NCBI RefSeq assembly: GCF_014268495.2
Contig: NZ_CP077087.1
Span: forward strand, 62,001-126,000
Reading direction: 5' to 3'
Length of the DNA stretch: 64,000 nt
DNA from: Pseudomonas monsensis
GTDB lineage: Bacteria > Pseudomonadota > Gammaproteobacteria > Pseudomonadales > Pseudomonadaceae
The notes under the pieces are model-generated. The model searched no databases and had not been told where the DNA came from. It worked only from the letters and a program-made list of their open reading frames with translations. Shown in pieces: positions 15,969 to 25,122 of this stretch. Numbering within the stretch: position 1 is the stretch's first letter; each line of letters opens with the position of its first letter. The position numbers were made by a program, and so were the translations under genes.

Positions 15969-16478
15969 TCAGTCATCCGCCTTGGCGAGCACTTGATGAG
16001 TGTTGCGGATGCCGGTCTGGTCCAGGGTCAGATCGACTTCGGTGACTTCCAGCGGCGTGATCTGCACCGTGTAGCGCCACTGGGTTTCCGGCAAGTCGCG
16101 GTAAGCGGCGAGAACGCCGACATAACCGCTGCCCTCTTCCACCTTGAGTTTCATCTCCACGGTTTCACCCGGGCGCAGTTCGAGTTCTTCGCTGGCCACC
16201 AGGTCCGGGTTGAGGGATTCCTTGGCGCGCTCGTAGAGACTGAAGAAATCCGCGTTCTCGAAGGTTACCGGGTGCTTGAGTTCGAACAGGCGCACGACGA
16301 TTGGCGAAGGGCGGCCGTTGAGGTCCGGGTTGAGCTGATCGCTGCCGGTCAGTTTCAGGTTGATCTTGGTCACTTTCGAGTACGGCGACAGCGACGAGCA
16401 ACCGGCGAGCAGCACCAGCATGGTGAGCGCAGTCAGCGTCTTGAAAAAAGCGGTCGAGCGGCGAGACATGCGCATCAT
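15969..16478 (-). CDS. tssJ: TssJ, T6SS outer-membrane lipoprotein
   Basis: A 169-residue lipoprotein with a basic N-terminus, hydrophobic stretch and lipobox LLAGC (lipidated Cys27). The mature part is the beta-sandwich of TssJ/SciN (TKINLKLTGSDQLNPD; PSPIVVRLFELK). Three ATG codons lie close together (16478, 16475, 16469); the first overlaps the fha stop by four bases and is taken as the start. It anchors TssM to the outer membrane. Confidence 0.94.
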   Translation of the reverse strand: MMRMSRRSTAFFKTLTALTMLVLLAGCSSLSPYSKVTKINLKLTGSDQLNPDLNGRPSPIVVRLFELKHPVTFENADFFSLYERAKESLNPDLVASEELELRPGETVEMKLKVEEGSGYVGVLAAYRDLPETQWRYTVQITPLEVTEVDLTLDQTGIRNTHQVLAKADD

Positions 16479-17671
16479 CCTTGGTGGTCGGTGTGGAGGG
16501 TGGAGATCAGGCGGATCTGTTCTTCATAGGCCTGGGCGAAGTCGCGGGCCAGCAGACGCTCGCTCCAGTCATCGTCCTGACGCAGTGCCTGGTGGTAGCG
16601 GCCGAACGCTCTCCAGCGTCCGCCCGACGTGGCGATCAACGGCTTGTTGTCGCGCTCGAAACGCAGGGTCAGTTGTTCCGGGGAGAAGTGCTCCAGCGTG
16701 CCGCGTACGGCGGCGCGGCTGGCGGTCAGCAGTGCCACCTGATGCGCCTGCAGATCGCGGAACGCGCGGGAGATGGCTTGCTCGGCCGGCAGGTGGCCGG
16801 GTTTGCTTGGCTGCAACAGAATCTCCAGTGCTTCGCTCGGATCGACGGCGAACTTCAGCGGGTTCTTGTTGGTGCCTTGCACGGTGGTCTGGGCCAGACG
16901 CAATTCGTTTTTCAGCTCCGAGCGGGTACGCAGGCTCTGCTGCAAACCGCCGATGCTCTGCCGCAGCAGGCGCGCGGCGTTCAGTGCCAGGGCTTCGCGT
17001 TCGTCGTGGCTCAGGCCTTTGACGTCCACACCCAGTGCGGCCCCGAAGTGCTCCCAGAAACCTTCGCTCTGACGCTCGACGGCTTTCGGTGCCGGAGCGG
17101 GTTCAGGTTCGGCAGGCGCGGCGATCAGCTCCGGCACCATCAGGCTTTCCATGTCGATACGTGCGTAGTCGGCACGCTGGCGGGAATCTTCCGGCTTGGT
17201 GTTCGGCGCCAGCAACTCGTCGATTTCCGAGTAGACGCGCTCTTGCTGTTCGAGGGCGTTGAGCGGGTCGAGATCGAGGAACGCGTCATCGGGAATGATG
17301 CTGCCGGCAGCACGCGGACGGCCGACTTCCCCGTCGAAGGTCGCCGGGTCACGCACCAGGCGCGCGCGAATTTCGAAGTCGCCGAGCACGTAAGTGCTGC
17401 CGTGCTCGATCCGCACCGGCTCGCCCTTGTGCAGACGTGCTCCGCTCGAACCGTCCTGCACGCCGTTGCTGCTGGTGTCGGTGAGGAAAAACGTGCCTTC
17501 GCGGTAGCTGACAATCGCGTGGTGATTGGACAGGTGACGCTTGCGGTCAGGGATGATCCAGTCGCAGTCCTCGCCCCGCCCGATCACGCCGCCGGCCTGT
17601 TTAAAGGTCTTCTGGCACAACTCGGTGGGCACGAACTGCTTGGTGTTCAGCATTTCGAAAACCAGTTCCAT
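16475..17671 (-). CDS. tagH: FHA-domain protein (Fha/TagH)
   Basis: A 398-residue protein with an N-terminal FHA domain (about 20-95): GVIGRGEDCDW, LSNHHAIV and TSSNGV supply the phosphothreonine-binding Arg, Ser-His and Asn-Gly positions. The middle is acidic/proline-rich and the C-terminal half is the type VI FHA region (about 200-395). It is the likely phospho-regulated partner of the kinase/phosphatase pair at the other end of the operon. AAGGAG precedes the ATG. Confidence 0.93.
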   Translation of the reverse strand: MELVFEMLNTKQFVPTELCQKTFKQAGGVIGRGEDCDWIIPDRKRHLSNHHAIVSYREGTFFLTDTSSNGVQDGSSGARLHKGEPVRIEHGSTYVLGDFEIRARLVRDPATFDGEVGRPRAAGSIIPDDAFLDLDPLNALEQQERVYSEIDELLAPNTKPEDSRQRADYARIDMESLMVPELIAAPAEPEPAPAPKAVERQSEGFWEHFGAALGVDVKGLSHDEREALALNAARLLRQSIGGLQQSLRTRSELKNELRLAQTTVQGTNKNPLKFAVDPSEALEILLQPSKPGHLPAEQAISRAFRDLQAHQVALLTASRAAVRGTLEHFSPEQLTLRFERDNKPLIATSGGRWRAFGRYHQALRQDDDWSERLLARDFAQAYEEQIRLISTLHTDHQG

Positions 17672-17689
17672 GTTTGATGCTCCTTGCGG

Positions 17690-17830
17690 TCACTTGCCGC
17701 GATTGACCGCTTGCGGATCACCCAACGGGCGATAGTCGTTGTCGTTGAATTTGTAGTTGCCGCTACAGCCGCCCAGGCCGCATAGAACGACGAGGGTCAG
17801 CAGGACAGCGTGCCAGTGACGAACAGACAT
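17690..17830 (-). CDS. Small type VI-associated lipoprotein (orfX position)
   Basis: A 46-residue lipoprotein precursor: MSVRHWHAVLLTLVVLCGLG then GC, with lipobox LGGC (Cys22) and a 25-residue polar mature tail containing NDNDYRPLGDP. The ATG at 17830 is preceded by GGAG at a somewhat long spacing. It lies between the sigma54 activator and fha, which is where the P. aeruginosa H2 cluster carries a small gene called orfX. Function unknown. It starts just downstream of a terminator-like hairpin, so it may head a second transcript. Confidence 0.75.
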   Translation of the reverse strand: MSVRHWHAVLLTLVVLCGLGGCSGNYKFNDNDYRPLGDPQAVNRGK

Positions 17831-17849
17831 CAGAGGGTCTCCAGGTGTA

Positions 17850-17885
17850 GACAAAGCACAAAGCGCCGACCCTTGCGGGCGGCGC
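17850..17885 (-). terminator. Candidate terminator after the sigma54 activator gene
   Basis: Read on the minus strand, a GC-rich stem (GCGCCGCCCGCAAGGGTCGG then CGC) is followed by TTTGTGCTTTGT. It lies 39 bases past the activator stop and about 30 before the small lipoprotein start. The T tract is interrupted, so read-through is likely. Confidence 0.5.
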
Positions 17886-17923
17886 TGAAATGAGGTTTTG
17901 CGGGAAAAACGATGATCTTTTGC

Positions 17924-19444
17924 CTACCCATCGAAATCTCCCAGATTGATGTTCAGGCGGCCGAGGCGGTACAGCAGCGTGCGTCGCGGCAGGCCCAGTT
18001 CGCGGGCGGCGAGGGTCTGGTTGCCATCGTTTTTGCGCAGGCAATCGAGCAGCAGCGTGCGCTCGACCTGCTCCAGGCGTTCGCGCAGATTCAGATGGCT
18101 GTTGTCCTCCGGCATCGGCTCCATGCGCAGGGAAAAATGCTCGGCCAGCAATTCGCCGCCTTCGCACAGCAACACCGCGCGCTCGACCAAAGCCTTGAGT
18201 TCGCGCACGTTGCCGGGGAAGTTGTAGCCGGACAGGTGTTCCAGCGCCGCGCTCGACCAGCGCACCGGATCGCGTTGCAAATACGTGCAGGTCTTCTCGG
18301 CGAAGTGCTGGGCCAGTTCGAGGATGTCGCCTTCGCGCTGGCGCAGGGCCGGCAGCTCGATCGGGAATTGCGCGAGGCGGTAATACAGGTCCTCGCGGAA
18401 TTTGCCTTCGCTGACCAGCGTCGACAGATCGCGGTGCGTCGCGGCGATGATGCGCACGTCGATCTTGTGGGTGTCGTTGGAACCCAGCGGCCGGATCTCG
18501 CCTTCCTGCAACACGCGCAATATCTTCGCTTGCAACGACAACGGCATGTCGCCGATCTCGTCGAGCAACAGCGTGCCGCCATTGGCCGCATCGAACAGGC
18601 CGGCGCGGTCACGGTCGGCGCCGGTGAACGCGCCTTTGCGATAGCCGAACAGTTCACTTTCCAGCAGGTTTTCCGGGACCGCCGCGCAGTTCTGCACGAT
18701 GAACGCCTGGGAACGACGCGGGCCGCAATCGTGAATTGCCCGGGCGACGACTTCCTTGCCGGTGCCGGTCTCGCCGCGCAACAACACGGTGTACGCGCTG
18801 TGCAGGACCTTGCTGATCAGCGAATGGGTCTGGCGCATCGCCGCGCTTTTGCCGATCAGGCCGTAACCACTGATGCTTGGCACGCTGCGCGCCACCGTGG
18901 CCGATTCCGCCAGCGGCTGACGCAGACGCTGCAGCAAGTGCAGTTGGCCGAGCACGAACGAACCGAGCTGCCCGAGCGAGTCGGCAAAGCCTTGCAGGTC
19001 AACGCGGCGACGGCTGGCACACAGCAACAAACCTTCCACCGCCTTGTGCTGATTGACCAGCGGCACGCACAGCAGCGACTGCCACGGCGAAGCCGCCGCC
19101 GGCAGAAAGCTGGTTTCGTGCAGGCTGCCGCTCAAGTCGGTGAGGCACACCACGCGGTTCTGGCACAGGGCGAACTGCAGCAGTTGCTCACCGTTGTAGT
19201 CCGCCGGCAGGCTCGCCGCTTCGCGCGGTTGCAGCGCGCCGTCGAGGCATTCGGCGTTCATCCCCAGGCAGGTGTGGGTGGCGTCGAGCAAATACAGTTG
19301 CGTCAATTCGCACCCGCTCAGCTCGGCCAGACCGCGCACGAAGTCACCCAACAACGCAGCACCGTCCGCCGCCCGCGACAGGCTGGCGAATTGCGCCAGC
19401 AACGCTTCGGCGTAGACCAGTGGCTGCGGCACTTGAGTGAACAT
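17924..19444 (-). CDS. sfa: Sigma54-dependent activator of the T6SS (Sfa/VasH-like)
   Basis: A 506-residue enhancer-binding protein. A GAF-like sensory region (about 15-165) precedes an AAA+ domain with Walker A GETGTGKE (224-231), GAFTGA (271-276), which contacts sigma54, and Walker B GGTLLLDEIGD (289-299). The C-terminal helix-turn-helix includes GNQTLAARELGLPRRTLLYR. ATG at 19444 follows GAGGTGGG, ten bases after the clpV stop; an in-frame GTG three codons earlier is less likely. Expected to activate sigma54 promoters of hcp, vgrG and cluster genes. Confidence 0.93.
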   Translation of the reverse strand: MFTQVPQPLVYAEALLAQFASLSRAADGAALLGDFVRGLAELSGCELTQLYLLDATHTCLGMNAECLDGALQPREAASLPADYNGEQLLQFALCQNRVVCLTDLSGSLHETSFLPAAASPWQSLLCVPLVNQHKAVEGLLLCASRRRVDLQGFADSLGQLGSFVLGQLHLLQRLRQPLAESATVARSVPSISGYGLIGKSAAMRQTHSLISKVLHSAYTVLLRGETGTGKEVVARAIHDCGPRRSQAFIVQNCAAVPENLLESELFGYRKGAFTGADRDRAGLFDAANGGTLLLDEIGDMPLSLQAKILRVLQEGEIRPLGSNDTHKIDVRIIAATHRDLSTLVSEGKFREDLYYRLAQFPIELPALRQREGDILELAQHFAEKTCTYLQRDPVRWSSAALEHLSGYNFPGNVRELKALVERAVLLCEGGELLAEHFSLRMEPMPEDNSHLNLRERLEQVERTLLLDCLRKNDGNQTLAARELGLPRRTLLYRLGRLNINLGDFDG

Positions 19445-19454
19445 CACACCCACC

Positions 19455-22112
19455 TCAGGCGAACTCGCAGGTCACGCTGGCTTCGCCGTCGAGCGTGGCA
19501 TGCACACGCTTGAGGCTTTCGCCGGTGGCCATCGCGTCGAGCAAGCGGTCAGCCACCAGCGGCAGCACGTGCTGATCGAGCAGATGGTCGATCAGGCGCG
19601 CACCGCTTTCGCTTTGCGTGCAACGCTCGGACAGGTGATCGACGAGGTTCTGGCACCAGCTGAAATCCAGCTGACGACGGTTCAGGCGCTCGCCGAGACG
19701 ACCGAGTTTGATCTCGATCAGCTCGCGCAGCACCGGGCCGCCGACCGGGTAGTACGGCACCACTTTCATCCGCGCCAGCAGCGCCGGTTTGAAGTGTTTG
19801 CTCAGCACCGGGCGAATGGTTTCTTCGAGCAGTTCGGCGCTCGGACGTGCGCCGTCTTCGCAGAGGTCGCTGATCTTGTCGCTACCGAGGTTCGAGGTCA
19901 TCAGGATCAACGTGTTGCGGAAGTCGATCTCGCGACCCTCGCCGTCGTTGGCCACACCTTTGTCGAAGATTTGGTAGAACAGGTTGAGCACGTCCGGGTC
20001 AGCCTTTTCGACTTCATCGAGCAGCACCACCGAGTACGGCTTCTGCCGCACGGCTTCGGTGAGCATGCCGCCCTCGCCGTAACCGACGTAGCCCGGTGGC
20101 GCACCGATCAGGCGAGAAACGGTGTGCTTCTCCTGGAACTCGGACATGTTGATGGTGGTGATGAAACGGTCGCCGCCGTACAGCAGATCAGCGAGGGCCA
20201 GCGCGGTTTCGGTCTTGCCGACGCCACTCGGGCCGACCAGCAGGAACACACCGACCGGTGCATCAGGTTTGTTCAGGCCCGCAGCGGTGGCGCGCATCGA
20301 GCGATCCAGTGCGTGCACGGCTTGTTCCTGACCACGGATGCGCGTGCGCAGGTCGGTGGCGAAACTGGCGACCTTGGCGTTGTGTTCGCGGGCCAGTTGC
20401 GCCAATGGCACACCGGTCCAGGCGCTGATCACTTCGGCGACCAGACGCGGGCAGACTTCGAAGCTGACCAGACGCTCTTTGACTTGTGCGGCGGTCAGGG
20501 CACTGTGGGTTTTATTCAGTTCGGCTTCCAGCGCTTCGACGCTCTGGCCTTCCTCGACTTCAGCGGCGAGGGTTTCGATCACGGTGCCTTCGGCGTCTTC
20601 TTCAACACTGACAGTCGGTTCAACGGCAGCGGCTTCGCGGGCCTTGGCCAGTTGCTGGCGCAGTTCCAGCAGGCGCTCGGCCAGTTGTTTCTGTTCGGTC
20701 CACAGGCTTTCCAGCGCGACCATTTCGGTTTCGGCTTCGTCGAGTCGCGCTTCCAGCGCATCCAGCGCTTCGTGGTCGATCAGCAGACCGGCCTCGGCAT
20801 CGCGACGCAGGGCCTGACGCTGACGACCACCTTCGGCCAGTTCGCCACGCAGGCGCTCAAGGCTTTCCGGGGCAGCGGCAAGGCTGATACGCACGCGAGC
20901 ACAGGCGGTGTCGAGGACGTCGACAGCTTTGTCCGGCAGCTGGCGACCGGCCAGATAACGTGCGGACAATTCGGCCGCCGAGACCACCGCGTCATCACGC
21001 AGGTAGATGCCGTGGCTCTTCTCGTAAACCTGGGCCAGACCACGAAGGATGGTCACCGCTTCGTTGACGGTCGGTTCGTGCAGTTGCACCGGCTGGAAAC
21101 GACGGGCCAGTGCCGGGTCTTTCTCGAAGTATTTCTTGTACTCGGCCCAAGTGGTGGCGGCGATGGTACGCAGCTCGCCCCGCGCCAGCGCCGGTTTCAG
21201 CAGGTTGGCTGCGTCGGAACCGCCGGCATTGCCGCCAGCACCGATCAGGGTGTGGGCTTCGTCGATGAACAGAATGATCGGTTTTGGCGAGGCTTTGACC
21301 TCGTCGATCACGCCTTTGAGACGACGTTCGAACTCACCTTTGACGCTGGCACCCGCCTGCAGCAAACCCATGTCCAGCGACAGCAGCTCGACGCCCTTGA
21401 GCACCTGCGGCACTTCACCGGCAGCAATGCGCGAGGCCAGGCCTTCGACGATGGCGGTTTTACCGACACCGGCCTCACCGACCACGATCGGGTTGTTCTT
21501 GCGGCGGCGGGCGAGGATGTCGACCATCTGGCGGATCGCACCATCGCGGCACAATACCGGGTCGAGTTTGCCGTCGCGGGCCTGTTGGGTCAGGTTGTGG
21601 GTGAAGCGCTGCAACAGCGATTCGCCCTGCGCCGCCGGTTTACCGTTAGCCGCCGGTTGTTCCTGTTGCGACAGGGCAAATTCCTTCAGGCGATCAATGT
21701 TCAATTTCGCGAGCAGCGGCTGATAGCGACTGCCGGCGTAGCGCATCGGGTTGCGCAGCAGGGCGAGGATCAGCGCGGCGTCTTCGACCTGGGTCTGGCC
21801 CAGTTCAAGGTTGGCCACCAGCAACGCATCTTGCAGCCACTGCACCAGTTCCGGGGCGAACACCGGGTTGCGCGAAGCGCTGTGCTCAACGCGCGACTGC
21901 AGCGCGGCGCTCAGTTCGCCGGCGTCGACGTCGGCATCCTGCAGCGCACGCGACAGCAAGCCGTTAGGACGCTCCAGCAGCCCCAGCAGCAGGTCTTCGA
22001 CGAGGATCTTGCTGCCGCCACGGGCCACGCAACGCTCGGCTGAACGCTCCAGATCACGGCGGGTTTCGGCGTCCAGCGCCTGAATGAGTTGTTGCAGGTC
22101 TACGTTGATCAT
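19455..22112 (-). CDS. tssH: TssH (ClpV) sheath-disassembly ATPase
   Basis: An 885-residue AAA+ ATPase with two nucleotide-binding domains: Walker A GEAGVGKT in the first and GPSGVGKT in the second, with matching Walker B sequences (IILFIDEAHTLIGAGG; YSVVLLDEVEKAD). The N-terminal Clp-N region (residues 1-150) binds the TssC N-terminus of contracted sheaths. A coiled-coil middle domain lies around 400-540, with extra acidic sequence near 500. It recycles the TssBC sheath after firing. Confidence 0.97.
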   Translation of the reverse strand: MINVDLQQLIQALDAETRRDLERSAERCVARGGSKILVEDLLLGLLERPNGLLSRALQDADVDAGELSAALQSRVEHSASRNPVFAPELVQWLQDALLVANLELGQTQVEDAALILALLRNPMRYAGSRYQPLLAKLNIDRLKEFALSQQEQPAANGKPAAQGESLLQRFTHNLTQQARDGKLDPVLCRDGAIRQMVDILARRRKNNPIVVGEAGVGKTAIVEGLASRIAAGEVPQVLKGVELLSLDMGLLQAGASVKGEFERRLKGVIDEVKASPKPIILFIDEAHTLIGAGGNAGGSDAANLLKPALARGELRTIAATTWAEYKKYFEKDPALARRFQPVQLHEPTVNEAVTILRGLAQVYEKSHGIYLRDDAVVSAAELSARYLAGRQLPDKAVDVLDTACARVRISLAAAPESLERLRGELAEGGRQRQALRRDAEAGLLIDHEALDALEARLDEAETEMVALESLWTEQKQLAERLLELRQQLAKAREAAAVEPTVSVEEDAEGTVIETLAAEVEEGQSVEALEAELNKTHSALTAAQVKERLVSFEVCPRLVAEVISAWTGVPLAQLAREHNAKVASFATDLRTRIRGQEQAVHALDRSMRATAAGLNKPDAPVGVFLLVGPSGVGKTETALALADLLYGGDRFITTINMSEFQEKHTVSRLIGAPPGYVGYGEGGMLTEAVRQKPYSVVLLDEVEKADPDVLNLFYQIFDKGVANDGEGREIDFRNTLILMTSNLGSDKISDLCEDGARPSAELLEETIRPVLSKHFKPALLARMKVVPYYPVGGPVLRELIEIKLGRLGERLNRRQLDFSWCQNLVDHLSERCTQSESGARLIDHLLDQHVLPLVADRLLDAMATGESLKRVHATLDGEASVTCEFA

Positions 22113-22123
22113 GGCTCACGTCC

Positions 22124-23131
22124 TTAATGAATTTTGCTGCCCAGGGTCACTACGCCGTCTGCTTTTTCGCAGCCCAGCCAACTGGTCCACCCCAGACGAC
22201 AGTCGTTCTTCTCACCAATGCGCAGTTCGCGGATTTCTTCCGGGCGCAGCACCAGGCGAATGTCGTAATCGAGCGGGTCACGCAATGTGAACCGCACCAG
22301 CGCGCACAGCGGCTGGTAGCCGAACCCGATCGGCAGGAATTCGTGGAATCGCTCCCAGTCGAGTTCGGTGATGTGAATGCGGAATTTGCCGCTGCGGTCG
22401 CGCACCCGCTCACCCAGCACCAGGTCTTCACCCAGCAGGCTGTTGGCGCGCCCGAGGCGGTTGCGCTGCTCGTCGAGGATTTCCACGCGGCGCTCGATGC
22501 ACTGTTCGATGACCAGGTCTTCGTGTTTGAAGTAGTAACGCAGCACCGCTTCGATCAATGCCGCCGAGTGCGCCCGCAAGCTGAGCAGGCCGAGGTACGG
22601 CAGCAGGCGTTTCCAGTTCAGTTCCTTGGCCTTGCGGATCTCGTCGCCACCCAGACCGATCAGCGCGAACAACTGCGAGGAGAACGGGTCGATCGCGCCG
22701 CTCTGGAAGCTGGCGCGATAGCGGTACTTGCGCCAGATCGGCAGCATCAGCCGTTGCAGGCGATGGTGGAACAGGTCGAGAAAGTTGCGCGTCGGGTTGC
22801 CGTCCTCGCTGTCGCCCAAGGCTTGTTCGCCATAGAACGCCGGCAGCGGCGAGCCCGAACCGACCAGGCCGATCAGGTTGAAACGCATGCGCGCGCGCAT
22901 CTGCCCGTGCTCTTCGAAGAACTCCACACGATCAACATCGCTGCGCGGAAAACCGAGGCTCGGGTTGGCCTGGAATTCCACATGATCGTACAAGTCGTCC
23001 TCGCTCAGGTACGGGTGAGCCTCACGCAGCCGGTCGATCACCAGCAGCACGGCCTGAAACAGCGAGTACTCGCGTATTACCTTGGTCAGCCCGCTTAAAG
23101 CAGGGGCTGCAGGCCCATACGTGGTGTCCAT
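22124..23131 (-). CDS. tssG: TssG, T6SS baseplate wedge
   Basis: A 335-residue protein with the TssG signature VEFQANPSLGFPRSDVDRVE and MRFNLIGLVGSGSPLPAFY near the N-terminus and GRANSLLGEDLVLGERV near the C-terminus. Its 5' end overlaps tssF by 37 bases. It forms the baseplate wedge with TssF, TssE and TssK. Confidence 0.97.
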   Translation of the reverse strand: MDTTYGPAAPALSGLTKVIREYSLFQAVLLVIDRLREAHPYLSEDDLYDHVEFQANPSLGFPRSDVDRVEFFEEHGQMRARMRFNLIGLVGSGSPLPAFYGEQALGDSEDGNPTRNFLDLFHHRLQRLMLPIWRKYRYRASFQSGAIDPFSSQLFALIGLGGDEIRKAKELNWKRLLPYLGLLSLRAHSAALIEAVLRYYFKHEDLVIEQCIERRVEILDEQRNRLGRANSLLGEDLVLGERVRDRSGKFRIHITELDWERFHEFLPIGFGYQPLCALVRFTLRDPLDYDIRLVLRPEEIRELRIGEKNDCRLGWTSWLGCEKADGVVTLGSKIH

Positions 23132-24882
23132 TGGTACACCTCTCCCTGTGTGCTTTTTACCCGCAGCTCATGGAATGAATTGAGACTGGCGTAAAGCGCG
23201 AAAAACTCGTTAAGAACCGAAGCGAACACGAACAGGTCGCCTTCGCCGATATACCCTTCCGGGTCGATGGTCAGTTCGGTGCGCAGACCGCGCACCGGCA
23301 GCCCACGGTGCAGCCGGTCGACGTGGTGATGTTTGATGTGCTTGAGGCCGCCGAGCAGGCGCTTGCTGACCTTCTCCGCGTGCTGGTCGTAGTAGCGCGG
23401 CAAGTCGTAGGTTTCCAGAATCACCTTCAACGCATTGACGTCGGCCAGCGACAGATAGTTAAGCGACATGTTGCTGATCAGCTTCCACAGGAAGTCACGG
23501 TTCAGCGGTGGTGCGAAGCTCGACGTCGCCGGGGTGATGTTGCGAAAACTGAGGAACTCCGGGGTCTCTTCGCAGGCCAGGCAGATGTCGCCGAGCTTGA
23601 GCTTGCGCGGCAGGTTCTGGTTGGTGCACATCAGCTCGATCGACAGGGTTTCGTGGGCTTCGGTGTGGCGGATGCCGAAGCTCAGGTAGGTGTCGAGGCC
23701 GTCGTGCAGCAGGGACGAACGCTGGCGAATGCTGTAATGCGGACGGCTGTTGGGCACGTCGAAACTCGGGTCATGCTCGAACGATTCGAACGGCACGTAT
23801 TCCTGATAACCAAGGCCACCGGGCTTCCAGCCAGTCACGGTTTCCACCGAGAACACACCGCAGTTTTCCAGATCGTATTCCGCCGGCAGCAGCAGGTATT
23901 CGTCCTGCTTGCCGTCGAGACGGATCGGCAGGGCGTCGTGGGCGAACAGGTTGGCAATCGGCGTGCAGAACAGCTTCACGTTATCCAGGGTCGGACGCAT
24001 ACGCATGATGCCGCTCTTGCGAATGTCGAAGCGCAGTTCCAGGCCACGCATCTGCTTGAGCGTGTCTTCCGGCAGCGCCTTGAGAATGTCCAGACCGTTG
24101 ACGTCGACGAACAGGAACTTGTCCTGGAAAGCGAAGTATTCCTGCAGGTAGCGATAGCCACGGAAAGTGTTCAGCGGATATGGAATCAACGCCTCTTCTT
24201 CGGCAAAACCCACCGGCTTGACCCGGTCACCGGGAATCTTGAACGCCATCGGCTTGCCGGCGACACCATCTATCGGCTTGCCGGCGCCGTCGAGCGGGAT
24301 CAGCTCGATGCCTTCGAGATTGCGCAGCAGGCTCAGGTATAGCATCTGGCTGATGTAGCGCTCACCAGCAAAGTGCAGACGCAGTTTGCTCAGTTCCAGC
24401 TCACCGAGGTGGCCGTCGGCGCTCATTTCCAGACGCAGGCTGAGCAGCGAGCCGTCGCCCTTCACCGAGTAGTTCAGCGCAGCCAGATCCAGCGGCAGCA
24501 CCTCAGTCGGATAGCAGGTGCGGAAGCGGCAACGCACGTCTTCGATCGGCTTGCTTTCAATCGGCGTATCGCGCTCGACGCGCAACGCCGGCCCGGATCG
24601 CTTGAGCGGATCGAACTGCAGAATGCTGAACGCCGGCAGCGGGCGCATGTAGTTCGGCCACAGCAGTTGCATCAGCGAATGGCTGAGTTCCGGCAATTCG
24701 TCATCGAGCTTCTGCCGCAGCCGCCCGGTGAGAAACGCAAAGCCTTCCAGCAACCGCTCCACGTCCGGGTCCCGCCCGGCCTGGCCCAGAAACGGCGCCA
24801 ACGCCGGACTACGCTCGGCGAAACGGCGACCGAGTTGGCGCAGTGCGGTGAGTTCGCTTTGGTAGTAGTGGTTAAAGGACAC
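23095..24882 (-). CDS. tssF: TssF, T6SS baseplate wedge
   Basis: A 595-residue TssF of standard length. Typical sequence includes FNHYYQSELTALRQLGRRFA at the start, GRDPDVERLLEGFAFLTGRL and SLMQLLWPNYMRP. The start is GTG at 24882, ten bases after AGGT; no better ATG is present. Fifty-one bases separate it from the small membrane protein gene of the inserted effector block, so the core operon continues past the insertion. Confidence 0.96.
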   Translation of the reverse strand: MSFNHYYQSELTALRQLGRRFAERSPALAPFLGQAGRDPDVERLLEGFAFLTGRLRQKLDDELPELSHSLMQLLWPNYMRPLPAFSILQFDPLKRSGPALRVERDTPIESKPIEDVRCRFRTCYPTEVLPLDLAALNYSVKGDGSLLSLRLEMSADGHLGELELSKLRLHFAGERYISQMLYLSLLRNLEGIELIPLDGAGKPIDGVAGKPMAFKIPGDRVKPVGFAEEEALIPYPLNTFRGYRYLQEYFAFQDKFLFVDVNGLDILKALPEDTLKQMRGLELRFDIRKSGIMRMRPTLDNVKLFCTPIANLFAHDALPIRLDGKQDEYLLLPAEYDLENCGVFSVETVTGWKPGGLGYQEYVPFESFEHDPSFDVPNSRPHYSIRQRSSLLHDGLDTYLSFGIRHTEAHETLSIELMCTNQNLPRKLKLGDICLACEETPEFLSFRNITPATSSFAPPLNRDFLWKLISNMSLNYLSLADVNALKVILETYDLPRYYDQHAEKVSKRLLGGLKHIKHHHVDRLHRGLPVRGLRTELTIDPEGYIGEGDLFVFASVLNEFFALYASLNSFHELRVKSTQGEVYQWTPRMGLQPLL

Positions 24883-24933
24883 GGGGGTTACCTGCTTTCT
24901 TCAGTTTTTGCAAAATTGTCGATTTGAGGGCAG

Positions 24934-25122
24934 TTAATGCCGACGTACGTCATGGGCAGATCCCACGTGCGCACGATTGTTGTAAACCTGCTGAATGGCA
25001 AAGCCGTACGAGGAAACGAGCATCAGAATGAGGCCGGCGAATCCAGTGATTGAATTCGAACGTTTATCAGCCAAAGCAGGCCTGTGAAGACCATGCAAAG
25101 AGCCCATATTCAACCAAGTCAT
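24934..25122 (-). CDS. Small membrane protein coupled to the immunity-type gene
   Basis: A 62-residue protein with one predicted membrane span (about 26-46, GFAGLILMLVSSYGFAIQ) and short basic ends. Its ATG overlaps the stop of the upstream gene (ATGA), which supports translation. I do not recognise a family. It might be a second immunity factor against the cysteine hydrolase, or an unrelated passenger. A degraded copy of a longer gene is also possible. Confidence 0.5.
   Translation of the reverse strand: MTWLNMGSLHGLHRPALADKRSNSITGFAGLILMLVSSYGFAIQQVYNNRAHVGSAHDVRRH

Noticed and set aside
19437..22043. Open frame of 868 codons opposite clpV
   Set aside because: Antisense shadow; the ClpV reading on the other strand is unambiguous.
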